From Cryptomeria japonica (taxonomy: Eukaryota; Streptophyta; Pinopsida; Cupressales; Cupressaceae), in the NCBI RefSeq assembly GCF_030272615.1, contig NC_081410.1, positions 287,307,957 to 287,371,956 of the forward strand: a stretch of 64,000 nucleotides of DNA. The letters run 5' to 3'. The first letter of the stretch is position 1; each line of letters starts with the position of its first letter. The translations under genes were made by a program, and so were the position numbers. Shown here piece after piece: positions 45,449-56,000 of this stretch. The notes under the pieces were generated by a model. That model did not search any database, was not told the DNA's origin, and worked only from the letters and a program-made list of their open reading frames with translations.

Positions 45449-46468
45449 TGTTGGGTGAAAATTTTGTAAACTGATGAAGGTTTACAAAATGTGTGTTTGA
45501 CGACAACACACGTAACGATATCTCTTAGAAGGCAAGATATAATTCCTTCTAATTATTACGGAAGGCTCCCCCTTGCTACTGCAACTATTTTCTATTTTTC
45601 CTACCTGCTAACTTTACAGTAATCCAGGGTACAACAACAACTTGGTTCTCTTCTTTCAAAACCAGTTATATCCAATTCTCTTTTAAGAATAGACTTTCCC
45701 TTAACTTAAATAACTTTAAAAACTTGTAGTAATATTAGACTAACTAATTTGGAAAGTAAAGTGTCCGTGAAACAACAAAGTCTTCCATTACTTTTCTTTT
45801 CTGAAAATTATCTAGGGATGGGAATTTGCACACTTAAGAACTCAAAGATTCTTTCTATGTACGAAGATTCCTATCAACCACTGTAACCCAAATATATTGT
45901 CAGCTCAAAGGCTCACAAATATATTAAAAGATATTCTACCCTAGCCAGATAGTTCGTATAGCACAAAGACTCTACTTTCTATCCTTCAAATACAACTTCC
46001 AAAGATGGCTTGTATAAGCTCAAAGACATAAAGTAATTTCTTCTCAGCTAATTCCCAATTTTTGAATTTCTAAAGTAACTCAAATATTACTTGTAAACAC
46101 TCAAAATTTATTCGATATTCAACACTAATAACTATAACCAACTTTAATCATTCAAGAAAATATGATATCAATGATATAAGAACATTCATACCACATAAAA
46201 TATTGAACTCAAAAAAAAGTTTGAATGCCAAGCTCTTCTGTTTCATGATTAAATTGTAAATTTACAAAATGAACACCAAGTCTCAATTTTCTCTTCACTT
46301 TGGGTAGAGTTTTGTTGCATAAACAAAGATGTTAAAATGATCCTGATTACAATAATAAACCTTATATATATGGGAGAGGGGTGTAGCATGAAAATAGGAA
46401 ATTATAACTAATTCTATGACTAAGTCAAAAGAAGAGTTCAGTTTGACTTTGGAATTGTGCACTCAACA
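45449..46468 (-). repeat. 3' LTR of insertion 3 (inner edge uncertain)
   Basis: The outer end is TGTTGGGTG. The proposed inner end CACTCAACA matches its inverse at 8 of 9 positions, but no clear polypurine tract adjoins it, so the edge could lie up to about 46560. A TATA box (TATATAAG, minus strand, 46361-46368) is well placed. Near the outer end are two hairpins with perfect arms (45461-45490 and 45491-45511). Confidence 0.75.
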
Positions 46469-46617
46469 GGTGCACATGCACAGTTAGAAAATGACACTTG
46501 AGGTGCCAATAGGCATAATAAAATGCCACTGGGAAAACACAAAAATGACTAATTTTCATTTCCTTTAGTTGAATCTCACTTCTGGAACTCCTCAATCTTC
46601 TGCAAAGCATTCTTCAC

Positions 46618-49600
46618 TCAAATTTTATTAGGTCCCAAGGTGTTTCCGGTGATGACTTTGACCCTTGTGATAGAATCTTCTAACTCAGTACAACACTTCT
46701 TATGTTTCTTTAGAAGTGAATCAAGAACATCCAGAATAAATTGAAGATCAAGTAATTTATCAATGGAGGACAAATATAGGTCCTCCGTATTAACCTCAAA
46801 AGTCAAGAGTAAGATAAACTCTTTGGTGATTTCATCTTCATTGAGCACCTTTTCCTTTTCATCAAGGAAAGCACATGGGATTTCAGAGATTTTGGCAACG
46901 ATCTTTGTTTTCTTATCAACACATTGTTTTTGTGCCTTCCTCATATCCTTGACCAGATGTTCTAGGACATTCATTTGATGTTCTAAGGTCTCCCTCTGTT
47001 CTATGTACATACATCATGAAGGAATCACACCATTTTTGATGAGGTCATCTAAATCATTGTCTTGAAACTTCAACTTGGCTAAAAAGTCCTCTTGTGTTTC
47101 AAGTTCCTAGGAGAAAATTCTGATGGCATTATCCACCTCTGTCCTTAGAACATCTAGTTTTTGGACAATGGTGCAAGCTAAACTCAGTTGCTATGTAGCT
47201 TGGCTTAAGATGAGATCCATCCATTCTCCTATAGTTCTACTTCATGACGCTGCTTGCTCAGCTCTTTCAACAACCTGTTTGTCAGAGGATGAAGCCACTG
47301 GTTCAACAACTTCTGAAGATTTGGTCTTTGATAAGAATTGAGGTGAGTTTCTCAATTCGTGCCTTAAGCTGATATTTCTTGATCTTATCCTTGTCATACT
47401 TGGAAAATAAAGCCTCCAAGGTGGACTAAGCGTCCTATGCCAAAAAATCATGAGTCTACTTTTGTAGATCAATCCTTTGAATACTATAGTCTGAGTCTTG
47501 GACCTGTCCAATGATAGCAACCTGAGGAGAAATATAAATCTCAACATATTTATTCCTATTCTTATCAAATTTTACCCTCGACAAATTTTTGGCTTACTTG
47601 ATCATCTTGGGTTTCATAGGAGCAAGCTGACTAAAATCAAAGTCTTCAGGAGAAACAACTTGCTTCTTTCTTTTAGGCGCATTCGACATTAACGGAGGAG
47701 GTAAAGCTATATCATCATCCTCACCTAGTATAATCTTCTGAGAGGGATTGATAGAATCCTGAACTGTGGTGGTTACAAGAGGAGAGGTCATGCTAATGAC
47801 ATGAGGAGGATTCTGAAGGGATGATTAATTGGATTTAGGGAATGCTTCATTCATTAAATTTTTCAAAGTCATCCATCATGGTTGCAGACACTTCAAACAA
47901 TGAGGGAAAAGTTAAGATTACATTCTTGATATTTTCATGAGTTGTGTCTAAAGAGGACACACTAGCACTAGTGGAAGATACATGAATAACACTTGAAGGG
48001 GAAACACATGTGACCACTGGAGGCCCAGGCTCAAAAGTAGAAATAGGAACTTGTAACATAGATGAAGGAGAAGATACCAGAAGTAAGGATTCATTTTCTC
48101 ATGACATTTCTTCTTCATCAAATTCATTTTGTTTTTGATCACCCCCTTGAGAAGAAATTAACTCTTCATTAGGATGCTCACCCTCCTCTTGTTTATTCAG
48201 TACTTCTAACTCTGATATCTCCTCAACATTAGAACTTGAGGGTTCTACTTGAGCTTTTACTTTCCTAGACCCAACTATGAACTTTGACTTAGGAACCTTT
48301 GCTGGAATAGGAAGGTCCTGCTTGTTCTTAGTTCTAATCTTTCATCTTCTTTTGATTGGGCCAATAGTGTCATCATTAGAACCAAAAGAGAAAGGTTTCA
48401 TGGGAACACCATACAAACATAACCAAATATTAGTATTCGTAAGAATACTTTGAAATCATTCCCTCATGGAGGTACTTCTATTTTGCGAACATTTAATGAG
48501 AGGCAACGAAGTAGAAGAAAATTTATTCTTCTCATAGATAGGATCCAAGATATTTCTATCTTCCTCCATATCATCAGGAGCATCAACAAGGCCAAAGTTT
48601 TCAATCCGTTCAATGGTCAACCGATAATAGTCAAGTTTCCTTACATCATGCTCAAACGTACAATCAAACCAAACATCTTCATTTCGATACACATGTACAT
48701 ACACCTTCTTCAACTTATATCTCATTCCTTTGTAATCAAAGTCCTTCCTAGGTTTGAAGAACCACATGGTACCCCTTCTCATTTCCTCCTCCATTGTTCT
48801 GTCTTTGAAGATGGAAGTAATGGAGTATCTACCAATGGAGAGAGAAAATTTCAAACCTGTCTTATGAGAACCTAACTGGGCATCATGTACAACATTCATC
48901 TGATGAGATAGTTCATTCAATACAATCTTATCAAAAGGATACCTAGGGAGCATGAAAGGCTCACTAGTGAAACAACCAACCCCGAGATATGTGAAAGTAA
49001 AAAAATGGAGGAAAATGCATCCATATTGGTTGACCACTTCCCAAGCATGATCAAACACCATTTTATTGTATAAATTCTTGTTCAACATATTTATATAGTA
49101 ACCAAATAATACATCATTTTCTCTTTCATAAATGACTATGACTATTTTGAAGAACCAACTGGGAATAATATTTATGTACCTCGATCTGTCTCCTATCATC
49201 GGTTGTAGATAATCCATGAAAATTTCTCATTGAAGCTGCAACGTACACCAAGTATGAATTCATATAGAACTTGAGCGTGGTAGGTACCTTGGTGGGATGT
49301 TCACAGATGGTATCACTGATTTGTTTTACCCAAAATATCTTCTCTTTGTTTCGTTTGATCACTTGAATATATTGATACATTCATTTATATAAGGTATTAG
49401 AGGTAGGTAGGCCTTTTACTCCGCTCAAAAGAGATCAAATCATTGAACTCTTCAATGAAGTCACATTGAGGAAGAGTTTCTTTCCATCTTGCAATGGTAG
49501 GTCTTAGGGTCTTCAACCAGTTATCATTAATGTTCTTTCTACGTTTGTCAGAATTTATATCAAAATAAGATATGACTAATTGCATTGTAATATCAATATA

Positions 49601-50008
49601 TCTCTCAATACCAGGACACTTGAAAACTGAATCAAAGAATTCATCATCCAACCTGATTTATTTCTTTCCATCTTTATCCTTTACACTTCTACTGATGGGG
49701 TCAAAGTGATTTGCAATTGTCACTACGAACTCGGGGTCCTGACCTGACATTGGGAAAGTGGCCACTTGATGAATTCCACTGTTGATAACAACTTCCATGT
49801 CATGGCATGAGGGTGGTTTATAAATCCTCTTAAGAAACTTAGCTAGGTCAACATGACCTATCTCTATATCTTGTATGTGATCAATGTTTGAACTGACTGA
49901 AAAAGGAGGAAAAATCGGATGAAGGTCTTGCTTCTTGAATTTCATCCCTCTTTTGTTTGGAGAAGCTTCTGTAATTGATACATTAATAACACTGAGAGAA
50001 AAAGACAT
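46618..50008 (-). pseudogene. Unrecognised ~1100-codon ORF in env position of insertion 3
   Basis: The ATG at 50008 starts MSFSLSVINVSITEASPNKR. The N-terminal globular region includes IANHFDPISRSVKDKDGK, IRLDDEFFDSVFKCPGIERY, NINDNWLKTLRPTIARWKE, FYMNSYLVYVAASMRNFHGL and FDHAWEVVNQYGCIFLHFF. A middle low-complexity Glu/Ser linker and a Lys-rich segment (MSNAPKRKKQVVSPEDFDFS) follow. The C-terminal coiled coil is LEHQMNVLEHLVKDMRKAQK, ending GNTLGPNKI. Stops and several frameshifts are present. It lies downstream of pol, where env sits in retroviruses, but shows no signal peptide or membrane anchor. Function unknown. The plan resembles the split ORF at 17761. Confidence 0.6.
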
Positions 50009-50232
50009 TCATTAGTATTATATTGATACATTTCATTAATCATTTTTTTCATATGACTTGAACAAATTCTGAAAAATAGTTCAATTCAACCATTAGGGTT
50101 TTCAAAGCCCTCTTTGAAAACTTTGAAATCACTGAAATAGATGGATCACAAAAACTTAACTTTTGTGTGTGATAAGTAAAATTTCAAGATGATAATATAA
50201 GAAATCTACTGATTAAAAAAGTGTGGATGAAG

Positions 50233-51180
50233 GTGTAATTCAGGTCCATAACCCCGAATTACACTTTGGAAAATAAATATAGGTGTAATTTAGGTTTATA
50301 AATCTGAATTACACTTTAAAAAGTGAAATTACAAAATAGGTGTTGGGCGGGGTTAAAAACTTGCCAAGCACCATGTTTGAGAATTTAAATAATGCAATAT
50401 AGGCGAGGCTCAATTTTAAAAACCCGTCGAACACCTAAAAGACAAAGGAAGAACAAAAGGTGGTTGGTAGGGTTACAAACCCGCCAAACACCATTTTTAA
50501 TGTATGGCGGGTTTGTAAACCCACCACCCACCAAGCTCGGCTTGTAAGGAAGGTAAGGAATAAATAGTGGTGGTTGGGGTCGTCGACCCACCACACACCA
50601 CCATGTTGTGTGGGGTTGGCCAATTGCCCCACCCAACACCGAAATGGTTTCGCAAGTAAAAAGAAATGGTGGTGGTGGTAATTGGAGTCTCCGACCTGCC
50701 ACACATCACAATATGCGTGTGATGGGCTGGGGGCTCCGCCCAACACCACAATATGTAGAAAGAATAATAACATGAAGGGAAGTAAGTTTATGGTGCAGGG
50801 AGTAGGTCGCAGACCCATCATGCACAATTTTGTGGTGTGTGGTGGGCCTATGGTCTCTGCCTTGCACCACTGCATGGATAGTGATGGATAAAACACTATA
50901 AATTCAAAAATAAAAAGGGTTTTCAAAACCCTAAGAATCAGGAAAAACAACATACCCAGATTCATTGAAAACTCCTCTCCCAACTTCGAACAAGATTAAA
51001 ATAAGGTGAATGAAGATTAAAACAAAAAAGGAAGTTTTAAAGAATCAATGAGTGAAAGTTGGGTTTGTAAACCCGATTTGCACCTACAACATGTAAATTG
51101 TGTTTACAAACCCAATTTGCACCTAGATGGGTAGAACATGAAAAAGAAGTGTAAATCGGGTTCGTAAACCCGATTTACAC
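50233..51180. repeat. Array of dyad-symmetric units, mostly 32 nt
   Basis: Successive units form hairpins of one shape: GTG...GGGTT/AACCC...CAC. The best is 51149-51180, with perfect 14-nt arms GTGTAAATCGGGTT / AACCCGATTTACAC around CGTA. Others of exactly 32 nt are 50233-50264, 50283-50314, 50340-50371, 50460-50491, 50500-50531, 50608-50639, 51052-51083 and 51091-51122. Looser GC-rich units lie near 50403-50434, 50571-50599, 50671-50709, 50717-50753, 50793-50825 and 50832-50870. Arms vary in sequence but stay largely complementary, with G-T pairs. Open frames across it are by-products. Confidence 0.8.
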
Positions 51181-51511
51181 CTAAGTGAAACTTGGTGTAA
51201 ATGGAAAAACAAGGGTGAAATACATGCTAATGACAATAATAATGTCTCAAAAAGTGTGTAATGAGCATAGAAAATACAAATAAGCATAAAATTTGTGGGG
51301 TACCCTCAATTTTTGCTAGCACTAAAATCGAGGATAACATTGGCTCTGATTGGGGAACATCCTTTGACCATAATTTTAGAATGAGTGAAGGGTGTAGAAT
51401 CTCAATTCTTTATCTTCCTTCATCCATCCACGAGGTTCGAGTCAGGCGATAGGGAAAAACCAAGGGGAAAGATAAAATAAAAGGATAGATCAAATCGGCT
51501 TATCAAAACTT
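51181..51511. other. Spacer between pol end and hairpin array
   Basis: No gene was found. It follows the pol stop codon in element sense and has no repeat or motif I can name. Confidence 0.5.
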
Positions 51512-52613
51512 TCACTGAGCAAATAATTTAAGATGCCAACCACTATGTGGTAATGAAAATGGAGTTCCATCATTGTATGCATGAAGATAACTACCTTCAC
51601 CATAATGTCGATGAATGGTGAAAGGTCCTATCCACAAGGAATCAAACTTGCTATGCATTCCTTTAGGCTCGTGCCTTGCATCCCAAAGAAAGACAAGATC
51701 ACTAATTTCAAGGTCTCTCTACTTTGATTTTTTTTGTCAAAAAGGGCATTGACTTAATTTTGATGTTTTGAAATATGATCATCCACCTGAACTCTCTTTT
51801 CTTAAAGCTGTAAGGGAAACATGATGCACTTATCTAGTGAACTCTCATATGCTTGATCCTCAATAGACTTTACCAACTTCAAAGCCGATAGCTCTAAATT
51901 ACTTGTAATCTCCACATTAGTACCATAAAGAAGTTGAAAAGGGGATAACCCAATTGCTCTCTTTGGTGTAATTTTATCCACCCACAAAGTATCAATCAAC
52001 ACTTTATACCACAGGTGCTGATTTTCATCAACCAACTTCTTAATTATTGTAATTAGATTCTTGTTGCTTGATTCCGCTTGACTGTTACCATATGGATAAT
52101 AGTTTGAAGAATTAGCAAGAGTAATATGATACTCAAAGAAAAATTGAGTAATTTCATTTGAAGAGAAATAGGTAGCATTATCTGGTACTATCTTGTTTGG
52201 AACACCAAACCTAATGACAATGTTTTCTTTTTTAAAATCGCACACCACCTTAGATGTAGCATGTTTGATAGGAATTGCTTCAACCCATTTAGTAAAATAA
52301 TCCATGGTAGTCAAAACATAGTGGTGACCTGCACTGGATGGGGGATTGATCAGGCCAATAAAGTCAATACCCCACTATTGAAATGGTTCCTTAATCACCA
52401 TTAGTTTAAGAGGAAATGCTGCAAGCTTTGATTTACCAACAAACTGTTGACACAAATCACACTTTTTAACCCAATCATAAGAATCTTGAAAAAGGGTAGG
52501 CCAATAATACTTGGCTCTTAAAATCTTACAAGCTATCACTGGAGCTGAAAAATTTCCACCGCAAGTCAAGTTATGAAAAGATTCCAACAACTTAACTTAT
52601 TGAGCTTTATCCA
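51512..52613 (-). pseudogene. Integrase of insertion 3, catalytic triad present
   Basis: The zinc-binding part here is LLESFHNLTCGGNFSAPVIA, ILRAKYYWPTLFQDSYDWVK and KCDLCQQFVGKSKLAAFPLK. The core reads MDYFTKWVEAIPIKH, FGVPNKIVPDNATYFSS and YGNSQAESSNKNLITIIKKL; Asp, Asp and Glu of the triad are all present. The C-terminal tail reads EPKGMHSKFDSLWIGPFTIH and SGWHLKLFAQ to the stop. The N-terminal few residues are on the far side of solo LTR 1. One stop (KAQ*VKL, TAA at Gln) is seen. Confidence 0.9.
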
Positions 52614-53669
52614 TGTTAGGTCCCAGAGACAACTGAGAGGGGGGGGGGGGGGGGTGAATTAGTTGTCCAATAAAGTCAAACCAAAATTAACTTAACCAAA
52701 ACTTAATGCTTAATATTGATAAACCAAACTTTATGCCGATAGACGGTTTTATTAGTTAATTGCAGTACCTGTAAAGATTAATGCATGAAATAGAAAGACA
52801 AAAACATCCACAACACAACATAGATATTTGTATGTGGAAACCCTGTAAGGGGAAAAACCACGGTGGGAAGCCTTACCCACAATCACATGATACTACTGTA
52901 GATAGTATGTGTGTACAATATGGGGTCTGCACATGCAGAAAGGCCAGCTGCATAGAGCTCACTGCTCAATCACAAAATGGGAGTCACACTAACTACAATT
53001 GGATGGTTAAATCCAATGATAATGTACTACTCAATATAGCATCTTCATGTGCTGGATTTAGTACCGGTTTAGCTTTGATATGCCTTCTTCAAACCTTCCT
53101 TCAATCTTGAATGATGTCTGTGTGTATAGTTCTGCTTATATTCACATATACCTTATTACAATCCTTTTTCCAATCCCATATCAATCTCACAAATGATATC
53201 TTACATTTATACCATAACCTAAGAACAATTGAGTAGGTCGACTCACTAAAGATATTACAATAAAAACATTTAGAAATGAATCAATATCTGATGCATCATG
53301 TCGGCTCAATGCATTTACAATAATAACAAATCATCTTCCTAACATGCCGTGCTGATCCGGAATAGATATGCTTGCCGATGCATAACCTGGACCTATTTAC
53401 CGGTAACAACAAATATGCAAACCCGAATAGACCAATGAACAAATCACCATAACAAAGTGTCCAAACAATGTCTTTGACATAACCAAGTAGTCTCCAAGTC
53501 ATTCCAAGTGCCAGTGAACAATATAACCTACCGGTGAACAAATATCGGTGACTGTGCATAAGTCACTGACTTGCCCGTGAACATAATCAAGAGTCTCCAA
53601 GTGCTGATAAATGTTGACAAGTGTTGACATCAATGACAAAACCATATCAACATATCCAAAATACCAACA
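52614..53669 (-). mobile_element. Solo Copia LTR 1 inside the insertion-3 integrase
   Basis: The ends are TGTTAGGTCC and ATACCAACA. It carries the Copia LTR signature GAGAG-G(n)-TGAATTAG with an unusually long run of 16 G (52639-52654), and the ATGTGGAAACCC..GGGGAAAAACC block seen in the other Copia LTRs. Flanking 5-mers are ATCCA (52609-52613) and GTCCA (53670-53674), a duplication with one mismatch. Removing it with one copy restores the integrase frame (FLKCVDKAQ). Such solo LTRs arise by LTR-LTR recombination. Confidence 0.92.
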
Positions 53670-54213
53670 GTCCACACACTTTAAGAAAGTACCATCAAGA
53701 CTTCTTTTATACAAACTATATTCCCAAAGAACATAGTTTGCAACTTTTAACTTTAAATTACTTTTCTCCTTATATGTGAGATGTGATGGACATTCACCAT
53801 AAGTGAGAAAATGAGAAATACTAGAATACCATTCATCTATAGTAATCACAAACAACACTGTAGGGATATTTCCTTGTGATTCCTTTTCCAGGGGAACAAT
53901 TCCTCCTGGTTGGTTATCTACGATTAATTGACACAAACCTTTACCTTAGAACAACTTGGTAGGTCAAATCTCCAAGTCATGTTCCTAAATATTTTCTATC
54001 GAATTACCTCTTTTAGTTCCAAAATCCCGTTGTGTCAAAATTGACTTTCTTGTAGTATCTAGAATTAAACATATGACATGTGAATTCAAGATGTAGAATC
54101 GAAAATGCTTCACAGATTTGACCAAAGTATAAGCATGATTATCCATTTGAGAGTATTTGAGTTCATGAGTCTTGAGAGGACAACTCATGAATGCTATTGG
54201 AGACTCAATACCT
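53670..54213 (-). pseudogene. RNase H end and integrase start of insertion 3
   Basis: In order on the minus strand: SCPLKTHELKYSQMDNHAY, TLVKSVKHFRFYILNSHVIC and SILTQRDFGTKRGNS (Gypsy RNase H and tether). Then come IVDNQPGGIVPLEKESQGNI, FLTYGECPSHLTYKEKSNLK and YVLWEYSLYKRSLDGTFLK, which lead into the integrase zinc region across solo LTR 1. At least one frameshift lies near 53940. Confidence 0.82.
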
Positions 54214-55200
54214 TCAGAATTCTTCAGAATTCTTCTGAACTAGAATTGCAGAAAGAGTGTGATCTAAAGCATAGTTGTACATTATGAAATATTTAGTATA
54301 ATCAGGACATACCAATACTGGAGCATGAGCTATGCCTTCTTTTATTTCCTCAAAATCTTCTTTCCCTTCTAAAGTCAAATGAAAAGCAGTCTTTCCTTTC
54401 ATCATATTCACAATATGATGTGTTTTCTTTGCAAAGTCTGGTACAAACCTTCTCAAGAAATTAACTTTACCAAAGAAAGAATGAACAACTATTTTACTTG
54501 ATGGTAGAGACAAACCTTGAATAGATTTGACCCTTTCTAGATCAAGTTTGGTACCTTCCTTACACAATATATGTCTAAGAAGCATACCTTCTATTACTCC
54601 AAAAATTGATTTTTTTTGGGATTTAAGGAAATTTCGTGTTCACAACATCTCCTTAAAACATCTTCAAGATGATTTTCATGTTCTTTCAAGAAAATGGTTA
54701 AGTTGTCAAGATACACAACAAGGTACCTTCCAATAATACCTCAAAAATCCATATCCATAGCCCACTGGAAGGTCATGTTTGCATTAATCAACCCAAAAGG
54801 CATCCTTTGATAAGCAAAGGTACCCCAAGGAGTAGTGAAGGTGGTCTTATGTTGGTCCTCCTTTCTCACTTCAATTTTATTATAGCCTAAAAACCATCAA
54901 GCATGGAGAACATCCGTGAACCAGTGATTGTCTGCAAGACTTGATCCATCACTAGTAAAGGATAATTATCCTTTAGAGAAGACTGATTAAGATTACAGAA
55001 ATCCATGCAAATGCAAATTTCCCCATTCTTTTTTCTTATAGGTATAATATTTGCAATCTAGGATGAATGATGAATGGAGAATATTATTTTTGCATTCAAT
55101 ATCTTTTGAGTTTCTAAAAATATAGTACTTGATATCTTGGGATTGTACTGTCTTTGTTTGTGTTTTAAATGCATTTTCCCTAACTTAAGCAAAATATCAT
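54214..55200 (-). pseudogene. Reverse transcriptase of insertion 3, catalytic motif mutated
   Basis: Visible pieces are KKNGEICICMDFCNLNQSSL, LLVMDQVLQTITGSRMFSML, TFTTPWGTFAYQRMPFGLIN, VVYLDNLTIFLKEHENHLED and GTKLDLERVKSIQGLSL, then KVNFLRRFVPDFAKKTHH. The YLDD motif reads YLDN, so the second catalytic Asp is lost. Many shifts occur. It lies downstream of the additional RNase H, unlike insertion 2. Confidence 0.87.
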
Positions 55201-55855
55201 ACTGTACTTATTTAGGCTTGAAAGATTTCAAGTCATCATATGAATATGCCAACACATCAATGTATTGGTACAACAATTGTAAAAACTGCTCCTTTTCAGT
55301 TGGGGTACAACTATTACCAATATTAACATATTTGGGATCACTTTATGATCTGATATTATATTTCTCATAACCCATGGTGTTATTTAATGATAATTGTTGT
55401 TGTTGCTTGACATACCTATTATGTTTATCAAATAACTTTTTCAGTGACACCAGGTCTTTTGGAATCTTGTTTCCCTTCAACTGTAGGAAACCTTCATCAT
55501 GTGAGGAGTCATTACTTGCGGCAGAATCTGAGCAATTACTCCTATCAAAGTTAAAGTTATTGAAACCATCACTAGTTTCAAGGAAGTTCACAATATGCTT
55601 ATAATCCTTGAAAATTTGCCAGTGATCTCAATTATCTGGAACACTTGGTCTACAAATTATTTCGATGGAATAAATTTCTTGGGGAAAATCATAATGAGGA
55701 ATCAAAAGAGTTGTTGACTAAGGAAGTGAATCATCTCTAGAGTTAAAATCCCCTAATACCACCGAGATATTGAAGGAATCAAAATTCTCAATATTTTCCC
55801 AAATGAAATTTATGATACTGTTTCAATCGCTCATTTCAAGTTTGGTAAATATTCC
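55201..55855 (-). pseudogene. Linker between additional RNase H and RT in insertion 3
   Basis: Weak frames include FLETSDGFNNFNFDRSNCSD, KGNKIPKDLVSLKKLFDKHN and FLQLLYQYIDVLAYSYDDLK. The last is the usual lead-in to Gypsy RT (FAWSYDDLK type). The rest is Ser/Asp-rich without motifs. Confidence 0.6.
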
Positions 55856-56000
55856 TGATTTGGCAATCTATCAATTCATCATCTCACCATGCATGTAGAT
55901 TCTTAATACCTTTCTTTTGAGCCACTTCCATATCCAGTAACAAAGATTCATACTCTACAGTATTATTATTATTTGAGAACTGAATCTTGAAAGAATATGC
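55856..56000 (-). pseudogene. Additional RNase H of insertion 3, C-terminal part
   Basis: This half reads SFKIQFSNNNNTVEYES, LLLDMEVAQKKGIKNLHAW and DDELIDCQIRNIYQT. It carries the catalytic Glu (VEYES) and the last Asp (W-stop-DDEL, where the stop replaces the usual Gly). It is separated from its N-terminal half by solo LTR 2. Confidence 0.85.

Noticed and set aside
50435-50983. Overlapping minus-strand open frames rich in His, Pro and Trp
   Set aside because: All three fall on the hairpin array, whose GGTG/CACC repeats create these residues in any frame.
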